Shown here in pieces: positions 9,385 to 18,469 of a DNA stretch of 64,000 bases. A model generated the notes under the pieces. It did no database searches. It had not been told where the DNA came from and saw nothing but the letters and a program-made list of their open reading frames with translations. Every line of letters begins with the position of its first letter. The first letter of the stretch is position 1. This DNA comes from Vibrio sp. FE10. GTDB lineage: Bacteria; Pseudomonadota; Gammaproteobacteria; Enterobacterales; Vibrionaceae. The stretch is taken from NCBI RefSeq assembly GCF_030297155.1, contig NZ_AP028068.1:1860001-1924000 (forward strand), written 5' to 3'. The translations under genes and the position numbers were made by a program.

Positions 9385-11100
9385 CTACATACCCGCATTA
9401 ACGGTAATAATGCCAACGATAATTGGTCCCCATAGAGTCAGTAACACGTTGGCTACAGCGTAAGTCACGGTGAACGAGAATACTGGCGTTGCATTACCTG
9501 TTTTTTCCATCAATGCTGCGAATGCTGGGTTTGCACTTCGACCACCAGTCACACAACCTAAAGCTTCTACTGGGTTCTTGATCTTCAATACACAGTACGA
9601 GAAGAAGAATGAAATAATCTGTGGAATGATAGTGACTGCCATACCCAAGAACAGAAGTGACATACCGTGTTCTTTGATGGTATCAACCGCTTGAGGGCCT
9701 GCTTGTAAGCCAACAATGCCAACAAATGCCGCTAAACCAAAGTCACGAATGAAGTTTGCAGCCCCCGCAGGGAACTGAGCCACATGTGGGTTTCGGCTAC
9801 GTAACCAACCAACAAGTAAGCCAGAGATCAAACAACCTGCACCAGAACCAATCGTTACGGGAATACCTGCAATCTTGAAGCTGATTAAACCGATAAGAAG
9901 GCCCAACACCATACCGAAACCCAGTACGATGAAGTCAGTCATAGTCGCAGAACCCATTCGCTTACCGATGTGTTTTTCAACTCGGTTGATGTCTTGAGCG
10001 GTACCCGTTAGCTGGATAACATCGTTCTTCTCAACAATAAGGTCTTCGGTAATAGCCACTGAAGTACCAGCACGCATGTAGTCTGTAACATACACACCAC
10101 GGAACGAACGTTGATTTGAGCTATCTTTGATCTCTCTTAACGAACGACCAATCAGCTTGCGGTTATCAGCGATAAGTTGACGATTTTCTTCAATAACTTC
10201 ATAGCTTTCCGGTAATGCTACTTCATTACTTTGTGCCTTGCTCTGTAGTTCATAAACCGCATTTCTACGGCCGGTAACCACAACAAGGTCGCCCGCTTTA
10301 AGTGCTGTGAACTTGTCTGCACTCAGCTCTTTTCCATCGCGCTCAATAAGTTCGATACACGCAGCAAGTGATGATTGGTTCAATTGCGCTAATGTTTTAC
10401 CAACAAGCTGGTCGTCGTTAGTCACTTTGAAAGCACGCGTTACTAAAGCCGTGACCGCGTTAAACTCGCCGTCCGCTAGATCACGTTTACCATTAGAATT
10501 TTTCTCCTCTAACGCAATTGCTTCAGAGCGAATGTCCCACTTCATCAACGTTGGGAATACCCAAGTCACCATCAAGATTGGACCTAAAGAGCCAAAGATA
10601 TATGTTACCGCGTAACCAACGGCAACATTAGTTTGCATTAAATGCTTAGCTTCTTCAGATACACCACCAAGACGTGCAATGGCATCCCCGGCTGTACCAA
10701 TGATCGCAGATTGAGTTAAGCCACCAGCCGCTAAACCTGCAGCTGTACCTCTATCTAGGTCAAATAACCAGGCAGCCGCAAGCACACACAATAAGCCTGA
10801 TACCGTCATAACAACCGCAGAAAGCAGGATGTTTATTGTTCGGAAGTTAAGTGCTTTAAAGAATTGCGCACCGCCTTGATAACCCACAGCATAAATAAAG
10901 AGCGCAAAGAAAATGCTTTTTACGCCGGGATCAATCTGAACACCAAATTGCCCAATAATTACGCCCATTAATAATGTTCCGGCTACCCCGCCTAAAACAA
11001 ATCGACCAATGGTAATTTTACCCACCATATAACCCAATGAGAGTGTAATAAATAGAGCGACAAATGGTGCCATGTCAAATAAATTAGAAATAATGTCCAT
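9385..11100 (-). CDS. aspT: Aspartate:alanine antiporter AspT
   Basis: A 571-residue inner membrane exchanger of the AAE family. Membrane helices fill residues about 10-190 and 390-570, enclosing a cytoplasmic part with two RCK_C/TrkA_C domains (about 205-290 and 290-375). Family segments include YAVGYQGGAQFF, AGGLTQSAIIGTA and the C-terminal GGRSANPAFAALMEKTGN, the repeated AAE motif. It imports aspartate and exports the alanine made by AspD; the exchange is electrogenic. It is the first gene of aspT-aspD(-pdxY). A 470-base upstream region with a motif shared with the aspartate racemase promoter suggests substrate-linked control. Confidence 0.93.
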   Translation of the reverse strand: MDIISNLFDMAPFVALFITLSLGYMVGKITIGRFVLGGVAGTLLMGVIIGQFGVQIDPGVKSIFFALFIYAVGYQGGAQFFKALNFRTINILLSAVVMTVSGLLCVLAAAWLFDLDRGTAAGLAAGGLTQSAIIGTAGDAIARLGGVSEEAKHLMQTNVAVGYAVTYIFGSLGPILMVTWVFPTLMKWDIRSEAIALEEKNSNGKRDLADGEFNAVTALVTRAFKVTNDDQLVGKTLAQLNQSSLAACIELIERDGKELSADKFTALKAGDLVVVTGRRNAVYELQSKAQSNEVALPESYEVIEENRQLIADNRKLIGRSLREIKDSSNQRSFRGVYVTDYMRAGTSVAITEDLIVEKNDVIQLTGTAQDINRVEKHIGKRMGSATMTDFIVLGFGMVLGLLIGLISFKIAGIPVTIGSGAGCLISGLLVGWLRSRNPHVAQFPAGAANFIRDFGLAAFVGIVGLQAGPQAVDTIKEHGMSLLFLGMAVTIIPQIISFFFSYCVLKIKNPVEALGCVTGGRSANPAFAALMEKTGNATPVFSFTVTYAVANVLLTLWGPIIVGIITVNAGM

Positions 11101-11245
11101 GACAAATTTACTCTTGTTACTAAATATAAGGAGTAAATAATCTAACGAATAACTTAATAATGATATTTGTTGGATTATTCAATAATAAATAAAGCATCTC
11201 GTTGCTTCGAACCTAATATTAAGAACAAAAGGTTTTATTATGTAA

Positions 11246-11271
11246 TCCCATTTGATGGATCAAATCATCAC
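11246..11271. promoter_or_regulatory. Putative operator, copy A (aspT side)
   Basis: It reads AATCCCATT, T, GATGGATC, AA, ATCATC on the plus strand. Within it, ATTTGAT and ATCAAAT are a perfect inverted repeat with a 2-base centre. It lies about 146 bases upstream of aspT. 22 of 26 positions agree with the copy upstream of the aspartate racemase gene. Confidence 0.5.
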
Positions 11272-11485
11272 TTTGACTATTTGGAGAGTTCTTGAAGAGC
11301 AATTTACATCTAAAGTCTTTGTTTTTAATGGATTTAGTCCACAGCAGTAAAAAGTGGATTATTTTCGAAATAAATTTCGATTAAATGTTTTTACATCCAG
11401 AACGGTAGCCTATCAACCCTTGCTCTACCGGTTTACGGCACTAAACAAGAGTTTGGTGGCATAGTTTTTGAGTAAACTCGGATTT

Positions 11486-11511
11486 TTGATGGATCCGATC
11501 CTCCATAAGCG
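11486..11511. promoter_or_regulatory. Putative operator, copy C (efflux operon side)
   Basis: It reads TTGATGGATC, CG, ATCCTC, CA, TAAGCG, about 65 bases before the DUF1656 start. Its right half matches the racemase copy (GATGGATC, two bases, ATCCTC, one or two bases, TAAGCG). Confidence 0.45.
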
Positions 11512-11573
11512 ATTATCACAATGAATCGAACTCCGTTATCTTTGCATTCATCAAACGAATAGAGAGAAGAAAC

Positions 11574-11786
11574 ATGAACACAATGCCACACGAACTTGTG
11601 TGGGGAGAAGTCTATTTCCCGCCGTTGTTATTGGTTATTGCATTGGCTTACATGTTAACAATCTTAACTGGGTCAATCGCTACAAGGCTTGGGATACATA
11701 AATATGTCGCCTTTCCTGCAATAGCAGAACTGAGTCTAATTGTGATTTTCACTGGCATTATTGGCCAATTTATTACCATCTTTTGA
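11574..11786 (+). CDS. DUF1656 small membrane protein (AaeX/YtcA-like)
   Basis: A 70-residue protein with two hydrophobic helices (about 16-34 and 45-68) and the N-terminal PHEL...G.YFPPLL segment typical of DUF1656. In E. coli the equivalent aaeX precedes aaeA and aaeB, which export aromatic carboxylic acids. Here the same order holds (DUF1656, HlyD-type adaptor, FUSC permease). Its stop codon TGA overlaps the GAGG ribosome site of the next gene, so translation of the two is probably coupled. AGAGAGAAG precedes the ATG by about 5 bases. Confidence 0.85.
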   Translation: MNTMPHELVWGEVYFPPLLLVIALAYMLTILTGSIATRLGIHKYVAFPAIAELSLIVIFTGIIGQFITIF

Positions 11787-11796
11787 GGCATTTACC

Positions 11797-12657
11797 GTGA
11801 TCAAACGTTATCTAATCACACTGTTGTTAGTCGCTGCTGCTGGCTCTGTGGTTTTCAGCTACTACCAATCTTACACAAGCAACCCATGGACAAGAGACGG
11901 TCAAGTCAGTGCGTACATTGTTTCAATTACACCGCGTGTAACCGGACAGGTTATTGAGGTACATGTAGACGATAACTCTCAAGTGTCTAAAGGCGATCTT
12001 CTTTTTGAAATCGACCCTAGTATCTACAAAGCAACCTATAAAAAAGCCCTAGCGACTCAGAAACAAGCGCTTGCCCTACTCGCCAAGGCAAAGAATGAAG
12101 AACAACGTGCGTTGAATTTAGAAAAAAGAACGCCAGGTGCTGTGCCCGTGCTGACTCTCAATAACTTAGACAATGCTGTAGAAACGAGCTCAGCCAACGT
12201 TGAATTGGCAAAGGCCAGCGTTGAAGAAGCACACTTGAATCTTGAGTACACCAAGGTTTATGCGCCTACCAACGGCTACATTACTAACTTGAACCTGCGT
12301 GTTGGGTCTCAAGTGGTTGCAAACTCCCCCGTAGTCGCTTTGATCGATGAAGATAGTTTTTGGATTGAAGGCTATTTCAAGGAGACCGATCTGGTAGGTG
12401 TTGATGCGCAAGATAAAGCGTATGTGACACTCATGATGCACAACAATGTCCAATTAGAAGGTCACATCAAAAGTATTGGTTTTGGTATTGCGAAGCAAGA
12501 TGGCAGTACTGGTAACGACCTGTTACCCAACGTGAACCCTAATTTCCAATGGATACGTCTTGCTCAACGCATTCCAATCAAGGTCAAGTTAGACAAAGTA
12601 CCACGAGATTTACAACTGCGTGTTGGCATGACTGCTTCTATCAAAATTATCAAATAA
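11797..12657 (+). CDS. HlyD-family periplasmic adaptor of a FUSC efflux system (AaeA-like)
   Basis: I choose GTG 11797, which has GAGG 9 bases upstream; the frame is open to a TTG at 11761 inside the DUF1656 gene. The 286-residue product has one N-terminal transmembrane anchor (about 5-24), a lipoyl half-motif with PRVTGQVIEVHVDDNS, an alpha-hairpin (about 80-150), a second lipoyl half with APTNGYI and a beta-barrel part (VALIDEDSFWIEGYFKET). That is the architecture of membrane fusion proteins such as AaeA/EmrA. It should bridge the FUSC permease to the outer membrane. Confidence 0.88.
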   Translation: MIKRYLITLLLVAAAGSVVFSYYQSYTSNPWTRDGQVSAYIVSITPRVTGQVIEVHVDDNSQVSKGDLLFEIDPSIYKATYKKALATQKQALALLAKAKNEEQRALNLEKRTPGAVPVLTLNNLDNAVETSSANVELAKASVEEAHLNLEYTKVYAPTNGYITNLNLRVGSQVVANSPVVALIDEDSFWIEGYFKETDLVGVDAQDKAYVTLMMHNNVQLEGHIKSIGFGIAKQDGSTGNDLLPNVNPNFQWIRLAQRIPIKVKLDKVPRDLQLRVGMTASIKIIK

Positions 12658-12670
12658 TTGGGTGATTTCT

Positions 12671-14026
12671 ATGTTCAATGCGTCGACTAAAGAAGCGATT
12701 AAAGCCGCACTGTCTATCGTTATCGCAATTTGCCTAGCGTTGTGGTTTGGTTGGGAAAAACCGTATTGGGCCGCGATAGCCGTTGCGGTAATGACATTGA
12801 ACGAGAGTTTCGCCCACTCAATAAACAAAGGGCATAACCGGTTAATGGGAACCTTGTTAGGGACCGGTTATGCCTTTTTCCTGATCGCTATGTTTTCTCA
12901 AGATCGTTTCCTATTTCTAACCTTTTTCACCCTATTCCTTGGGGTGTGTATCTTCATGTCGAGCGACGAAAAATACGGTTATATCTTTTCGATCGGATTT
13001 GCCGTGTGTTCGATTGTTGCCTGTATGGGCGGGTTCGATAGTCAAACTACCTTTCACTTTGCAGTACTTCGACTTCAAGAAACGCTACTTGGTGTCGTTG
13101 TCTTCTCTTTCGTGTATCGCTTAGTGTGGCCAGTGAACACAGAGCTTAACTTTGTTCAACGGTTTGAAACCAGTAAACAAGCGTTGTTAGATGCTATGGA
13201 AAAAACAGACGACATCGATATTGCCGCACTTGAAAGTAACACTGCGAATATTGATAAGCTGTATCAACTTTTAGATTTACCACTTACTGGTAGTTATCAT
13301 CTTAAAGAGAACATCCAAACATGGCGTTTACGTATCAACGAGATGGCGCATATCCAAGATACGTTGCTTAAACAAAGTCACGGTGAATCTGACTTGGGTA
13401 TTCAATGGGTCGTTATTGCCAACAACTTGACGAGCTTTAACGCACTAACGCCAGACCAATCACTTGTTGAAGGTGAGCCTAATTTAATGGGTGATCATAA
13501 AGAAGTGTCTTGGCATCACGCTCATCGCACGTTTGTTCAACATTTGAATGAAGATGGGCGAAAAGTGCTGCAAGGCGTGTCGATGTTTGTAACTTCGTTA
13601 TTGATATGGATATATCTTCCAATGCCAGGCGGTTTTATTTTTCCAATGCTTGCGGGCGTCTTTTCTTCAATGGTGCCGACGATGCCACCGAGCATCATCA
13701 AAGATGCGTTTTTCGGCGTGCTTGGTACAGGTTCAGTGATCTTATTGCAGTACATTTTCGTGATGCCTTTAATGACCGAACTTTGGCAACTCGCCCTATT
13801 CTACTTCGTTAATATTATGGTGATATGGAAAATGTTCGCGACACCTAAGCTCATGGTACATCGAATATTGGGTATTAACTTGTTGGTGGTACTTACATCT
13901 GGCGCACTCAACCTGACGCCCATCTACCAAATTGAAACACCATTATTAATGATGGTTAATATCTTAATCATTTTGATGATAGCGAAACTATTTACTGATC
14001 TATTCAGAGTAAAGGTAAACGTGTAG
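12671..14026 (+). CDS. FUSC-family inner membrane efflux protein (AaeB-like)
   Basis: ATG 12671 is preferred over the in-frame GTG at 12662 because GGGTGA lies 6 bases before it. The 451-residue protein has an N-terminal block of about five helices (residues 10-150), a cytoplasmic middle (about 150-300) and a second membrane block (about 300-440), the duplicated plan of fusaric acid resistance/AaeB permeases. It is shorter than E. coli AaeB (655). The gene begins 13 bases after the adaptor stop and is followed by a strong terminator, closing the three-gene operon. Substrate unknown; aromatic acids are the family expectation. Confidence 0.85.
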   Translation: MFNASTKEAIKAALSIVIAICLALWFGWEKPYWAAIAVAVMTLNESFAHSINKGHNRLMGTLLGTGYAFFLIAMFSQDRFLFLTFFTLFLGVCIFMSSDEKYGYIFSIGFAVCSIVACMGGFDSQTTFHFAVLRLQETLLGVVVFSFVYRLVWPVNTELNFVQRFETSKQALLDAMEKTDDIDIAALESNTANIDKLYQLLDLPLTGSYHLKENIQTWRLRINEMAHIQDTLLKQSHGESDLGIQWVVIANNLTSFNALTPDQSLVEGEPNLMGDHKEVSWHHAHRTFVQHLNEDGRKVLQGVSMFVTSLLIWIYLPMPGGFIFPMLAGVFSSMVPTMPPSIIKDAFFGVLGTGSVILLQYIFVMPLMTELWQLALFYFVNIMVIWKMFATPKLMVHRILGINLLVVLTSGALNLTPIYQIETPLLMMVNILIILMIAKLFTDLFRVKVNV

Positions 14027-14053
14027 AACTGGATACAGTAAACCACTCATAAC

Positions 14054-14092
14054 AAAACGGCCTGCCAAGTGTTTTTACGCAGGCCGTTTTTG
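14054..14092 (+). terminator. Terminator of the DUF1656/HlyD/FUSC operon
   Basis: AACGGCCTGC and GCAGGCCGTT form a 10-bp stem with a T-containing loop and a following T run. Confidence 0.9.
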
Positions 14093-14349
14093 TATCTGTT
14101 GAAAATCATTATGAATCAGTTGATTAACGTTGTTCTTGACTAAGTGAGGATGACGTCCATCAAACGCGATTAACGCGATCTGCCACCTCCTCTTAAAATC
14201 CTCTCATTGATTGACGCAATGCATTTTTAATCGCGACATTCACACTAGCAATCCTAACGGATGAATACATAACAACTGAACACGAGGTTCAGTACAACAT
14301 CGACTGTTTGAGTCTCGAAGGTTTGAGGCTACTCAGAGTGGAAACCGTC
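14093..14349. other. Spacer before the barrel-protein gene
   Basis: About 257 bases, moderately A/T-rich, presumably with the promoter for the 14350 gene. It contains the short palindromic stretch CGCGATTAACGCG near 14166. No ORF with a good start was found. Confidence 0.35.
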
Positions 14350-16011
14350 ATGAGTTTTTTTGAAATACGCACTAGCGCCTGTAAGACCCATACTCTTTCT
14401 GTATTAGCGAGCGCCCTGCTACTTACAACACCCTCTTTAGCTTCAGCCGCAGAAGAAACGAACACATACAGCGAAGTCATGGAAAAAGGCCGAGCGCTGT
14501 TTGACAAATATGGCATCAGCCATGATTTGCCAAAATTAGCAATCAGTTCACTGGTCCAGGGCGAGCATCTAGTTGAACACGCACACCGTACTCTTCAAAT
14601 TGGTGATGAGATTCGTGACTCTAGCGTCTATCTCGTTAAGAACACCGATACTAAAGGCAACATCGATCTTCGTATCAAATATAACCCAGAAGAGTTGGAT
14701 GATAACGAAAACCTACTCGATGAAATAGAAGCATTCACACGTACCGAATATCGATTACGTGACTATGCAGAAAGCTTTGATTCTTCTTCGGTTCGCGTCA
14801 AAGAAATCGACGATAACAAAGTCATCATTAGCTTCGATTATTCGAAGTATGGACTGCCTCAAGACATCGCATATTTCCGTTTTTTGAATGTCGACATTGA
14901 GTTAGTCGACGGTGAACCAAAACGCATGCTGATCAGCAATGAAAAACCGTTCAAACACCATACCTACAAGGTAGAAAGCTATCAGCAAGAGATCGAGTTT
15001 CACAGTTTACCGTCAGGAAAGTTAGTTATCGCGAGTAAGACAACTGAAGTGGTTGGTACAACCAAGAACAAGCCGATGAAGATGACGAGCATCATCGAGC
15101 CAGTCGCGTTTTATGAAGACGATAACGGCGTACAAGTGATCAACGAAGCGAGGCTTCAAGAAGTATCAGACCCAAGAATGTTAGAAGCGAGTGTCAAGCT
15201 AGACCGAATCTTCCCGTTAATGGGCGATATGGTGCGACGCCAAGGTATCGATTTGCCTCTTCCATTTGGCGTATCAGTGGCTTATCGAAATCAAGATATG
15301 GACATTCCCATGACAGATTACGTGATTGGTGGTGTGCGCTTGAATGACTTATTTGACCCTGAAGATAGTATTGCGACGGTCAAAGCGGAAAGTGTTTCGA
15401 TACGCGGTGACGTAAATATCCTGCCATTCTGGAATGTATTCGGATACGTAGGAAAGGTAAACGTTGATGCGAATGTGGATGCCTCTTATACCGGCGCTGC
15501 AGGAGAATACTTAAAAGACAAGCTCAATGATCAATTTGATGGAGCTGGTGATCTGCTTTGTAGTGAAGTTTCGGCTCTGTGTAACAGTGGCCGCTTAAAT
15601 GTTCCGATGCATCTCGAATATGACTTACGCGGAGTAGGTACAACACTGTCTGTTGGTTACAAAGAGTTTTTTGCTTCTGTTACGGGCAGTTATTCACAAA
15701 CCCGTCTTAAAGGACTAGACGATTGGGGCGATGGCATTGTCACGGTTCAACCTATGTTGGGTTACCAATTAGTCGATTATCGAGCTCAATTTTTCGTGGG
15801 CGCTGAATACCAAGGGTTAAATTCACGTATGCAAGGCACCGTAAAAACCGATGACATCGAATTTGATTATGACGTTGGTGTCGACATCGATCAGTGGGCG
15901 TTCCTAACTGGGGTTAACAAGCAGATCGGCAAGCATTACAACATGACCATGTTGTACAACAAAGGTGAAACTCGTTCGGCTGTAACGCTGAATCTTGGCT
16001 ACCGATTCTAG
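14350..16011 (+). CDS. Exported protein with predicted outer membrane beta-barrel, unknown function
   Basis: The ATG at 14350 gives a signal peptide ending in PSLASAAEE; the longer TTG start at 14308 would add 14 residues before it and has no better ribosome site. The 553-residue protein has a soluble, strand-rich N-terminal two thirds. The C-terminal region (from about 330) has alternating aromatic/hydrophobic strands and ends in LGYRF, the usual terminal Phe of Bam substrates. Two Cys lie close together (CSEVSALC, about residue 400). I do not recognise the family. It heads a same-strand group with two lipoproteins (esterase-fold and PLD), with gaps of 130 and 66 bases and no terminator between, so they may be one transcript acting in the envelope. 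Confidence 0.7.
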   Translation: MSFFEIRTSACKTHTLSVLASALLLTTPSLASAAEETNTYSEVMEKGRALFDKYGISHDLPKLAISSLVQGEHLVEHAHRTLQIGDEIRDSSVYLVKNTDTKGNIDLRIKYNPEELDDNENLLDEIEAFTRTEYRLRDYAESFDSSSVRVKEIDDNKVIISFDYSKYGLPQDIAYFRFLNVDIELVDGEPKRMLISNEKPFKHHTYKVESYQQEIEFHSLPSGKLVIASKTTEVVGTTKNKPMKMTSIIEPVAFYEDDNGVQVINEARLQEVSDPRMLEASVKLDRIFPLMGDMVRRQGIDLPLPFGVSVAYRNQDMDIPMTDYVIGGVRLNDLFDPEDSIATVKAESVSIRGDVNILPFWNVFGYVGKVNVDANVDASYTGAAGEYLKDKLNDQFDGAGDLLCSEVSALCNSGRLNVPMHLEYDLRGVGTTLSVGYKEFFASVTGSYSQTRLKGLDDWGDGIVTVQPMLGYQLVDYRAQFFVGAEYQGLNSRMQGTVKTDDIEFDYDVGVDIDQWAFLTGVNKQIGKHYNMTMLYNKGETRSAVTLNLGYRF

Positions 16012-16141
16012 TCACTGAATTGGAGATACCAGCCTAGCCCTTAAAACTAGGTTGTTCTTGATAAAAAATTTTGTAGCTCTGTTATCTACGCAAATAACGA
16101 TTAAACAGACTACGCCGAATACTATTGTGGAAACTCTTTTT

Positions 16142-18403
16142 ATGACTATTGCATACCGTTCAATGATCGCTCTTACTATTGCTGCTGCCTTAGCAGGTTG
16201 CGATACTGATACCGACCCTACAGTTCCATTCCCAGACAAACCAGAACCGTTAGTTCCGGCACCTGCCAAATCATTTGATGCTCAAATCGGCGACGTAAGG
16301 ATTAAAGCAACCAAAGAAGAGTTGGTTGTTACTTCAAATGAAGAAGATGACAAGCTTGCGTCTATTGAATCTTTCAAAGGGATTCAATATGCCGAGGCTC
16401 AGCGCTTTGAGCACAGTAATATGCTGCCTTTATCAGATAATACAGATGAGTTTGAAGTTATTGATGCAACTCAGTTTGGTTATGCTTGTCCTCAACTAAA
16501 AACGACATCACAAACACAAGATGAGAACTGCCTTAACCTCAATGTCTGGCGTCCAGCAGGCGTAGATTCTGATGCAGATCTACCGGTTTATGTATTCATC
16601 CACGGTGGTGACTTTGAATATGGCTCAGGTTCTGAACCTCTGATTCAAGGCGATAATGTTGTGGCTCAAGGCGCCAGTGAAGGTAACCCATTTATTTATG
16701 TGACTTTTAACTATCGTTTAGGCTTATTGGGCAAACAATGGGTCGATGGTGCAAACTTAAAAGAGGGTGGTAACTTTGGTATTGGTGACCAAAAACGTGC
16801 TATGCAGTGGATTCACGAGAATATTGCTAAATTTGGTGGCAATGCTGGAAACGTCACTTTATTCGGTCAAGGTTCAGGTGCGATGTCGGTTGGCATACTT
16901 CAACAAACATCGAGTCACGAACCAATAGTCGGTGAAAATGGTTATTTCAATCGCTCAATCATGCAAAGTAATACCTATGGCTTTGAATACCAAAGCTATG
17001 ATTCAGCAGAAGCAAATAGCACTTCTATTTGTGAAGCGACGGGAGTTTCTCAAATTGAGACCGGTGATAATACAATAAAATCAGCTTTGAATTTATTGAT
17101 GTTAGCCCTTCCTGACGACATCAAAGAAGTATTAGAGCCGATTGTTGATGAGATGCCTGATCAAGTGGATACTACCGTTTGTGTAGACAACTACATAGAA
17201 CTACAAAAGCAACTACCTCTCAGTTCAATTTTAGAAGCTCAAGATAAAATACTACTCAACCCAATCAACATAACATTAGATTGGGTTGTTGAAAGTGTAT
17301 TGACGTTAAAAAACGGCGTTCCACTCCTGAGCCATGACAATAATACGCCAATGACAAACTTGTTACCATTTGCACCCTATATCGAATATAAATCGATATT
17401 TTCTAAAGGACATCACTTGGTTTCTCAGCCTTCGCTAGATAGCCTTTCTGTGCCAACAGTCATTGGTAACAATGAAAAAGATGCTAATACTATGGGCATG
17501 TTACCTACCCTCACGTTCTTGATTCCAACGATTTTGGAGTTATTACAAGAGGACATCGACAACGGTACTTTTGAATCACTTAGCGAAGGCAATAAAGATT
17601 TAGAGTTAGCGGTATGGCTTCAAGTTGATGACAACCAACAACGAGTAATCGATATGGTATCAACGCTTTCTTTGGAAGAAGTTCAAACTCAGATTGAGCT
17701 GGGTGACCTACTCGACTTATTGCCATCAACGGCGTACGAAGCGGTAACTAAGCTGTTTTTCGGTCTAGGTAATGCTGACTTCAACAATGATGTATTAGGT
17801 TTATCCGATTACGCGCCATGGTCTGAAAATGAACTTGGTGGGGCAACGAAAAACATGTCCCAATTTAAGACATTAATGAATGACATGCTATTCCAAGCGC
17901 CTGCTCGTAACCAAGCGATTCGTTCTTCTGAAGATATGAACACCCCGGTGTCTATGTACCACTTTGCGTATAAGCCTAGCTTTAACGTTTGGACATACAA
18001 TACTAGTGGCGAGAATGGTGACCTAGATATCGGCGACGCTTTAAAAACTATCGCATGTATCTCAGCAGCTTGTAATGCATCGGAATTGCCATTTGTTTTT
18101 AACAAGCCATTAAAGTTAGACGGCACATCAGTTCGCCCAACATCAAAAGATCGAGCGCTTATGAATGACATGTCGCGTTTATGGTTCAGTGACCATCTAT
18201 TTAGCGACTATACGTACAGCAAACAAATGGACAACGTGCTATCGATCAATAGTGATGGGTCGCTAAGCCAAGAGGTCGACTGGGATTCAGTTAAAAATGC
18301 TGGTGAAGACACCGATATGCGTAATGGCAGACTTCAAGGCTTGAATGATTTGGGTCTTACATTGAAGTACATGCCCGATTACTCGATTCCTGAAAAACAA
18401 TAA
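16142..18403 (+). CDS. Type-B carboxylesterase-fold lipoprotein with replaced catalytic triad (pseudoesterase)
   Basis: ATG 16142 is chosen because it opens a lipoprotein signal (ALAGC, lipid Cys about 20) and has GTGGAAA upstream; the frame is open to 16052. The 753-residue protein carries clear carboxylesterase family hallmarks: ENCLNLNVWRP, VFIHGGDF, FNYRLG.LG, GNFGIGDQKRAMQWI and KFGGNAGNVTLFG. The nucleophile motif, normally FGESAG, reads FGQGSG, so Gly244 stands where the catalytic Ser should be. The acid position (normally DEG) is Asp447, and the His position before ELPFVF is Asn645 (CNASELPFVF). Hydrolysis by the usual mechanism is therefore unlikely, though Ser245 sits next door. It is longer than usual esterases (about 550) owing to an insert around residues 300-440. 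A binding role, as in neuroligins, is inference. Confidence 0.85.
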   Translation: MTIAYRSMIALTIAAALAGCDTDTDPTVPFPDKPEPLVPAPAKSFDAQIGDVRIKATKEELVVTSNEEDDKLASIESFKGIQYAEAQRFEHSNMLPLSDNTDEFEVIDATQFGYACPQLKTTSQTQDENCLNLNVWRPAGVDSDADLPVYVFIHGGDFEYGSGSEPLIQGDNVVAQGASEGNPFIYVTFNYRLGLLGKQWVDGANLKEGGNFGIGDQKRAMQWIHENIAKFGGNAGNVTLFGQGSGAMSVGILQQTSSHEPIVGENGYFNRSIMQSNTYGFEYQSYDSAEANSTSICEATGVSQIETGDNTIKSALNLLMLALPDDIKEVLEPIVDEMPDQVDTTVCVDNYIELQKQLPLSSILEAQDKILLNPINITLDWVVESVLTLKNGVPLLSHDNNTPMTNLLPFAPYIEYKSIFSKGHHLVSQPSLDSLSVPTVIGNNEKDANTMGMLPTLTFLIPTILELLQEDIDNGTFESLSEGNKDLELAVWLQVDDNQQRVIDMVSTLSLEEVQTQIELGDLLDLLPSTAYEAVTKLFFGLGNADFNNDVLGLSDYAPWSENELGGATKNMSQFKTLMNDMLFQAPARNQAIRSSEDMNTPVSMYHFAYKPSFNVWTYNTSGENGDLDIGDALKTIACISAACNASELPFVFNKPLKLDGTSVRPTSKDRALMNDMSRLWFSDHLFSDYTYSKQMDNVLSINSDGSLSQEVDWDSVKNAGEDTDMRNGRLQGLNDLGLTLKYMPDYSIPEKQ

Positions 18404-18469
18404 CGATCCCCTCAACAGTGGCCAGTGATATGGCCACTGTCATTTCTACACCCCACGCGGAACCCCATT

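Larger units (their letters stand above)
11101..11573. other. Divergent regulatory region between aspT and the DUF1656/HlyD/FUSC operon
   Basis: A/T-rich spacer of 473 bases with promoters for aspT (leftward) and the efflux operon (rightward). It carries two copies of a GATGGATC-centred motif, listed separately (11246-11271 and 11486-11511). No ORF of substance and no terminator were found. Confidence 0.5.
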
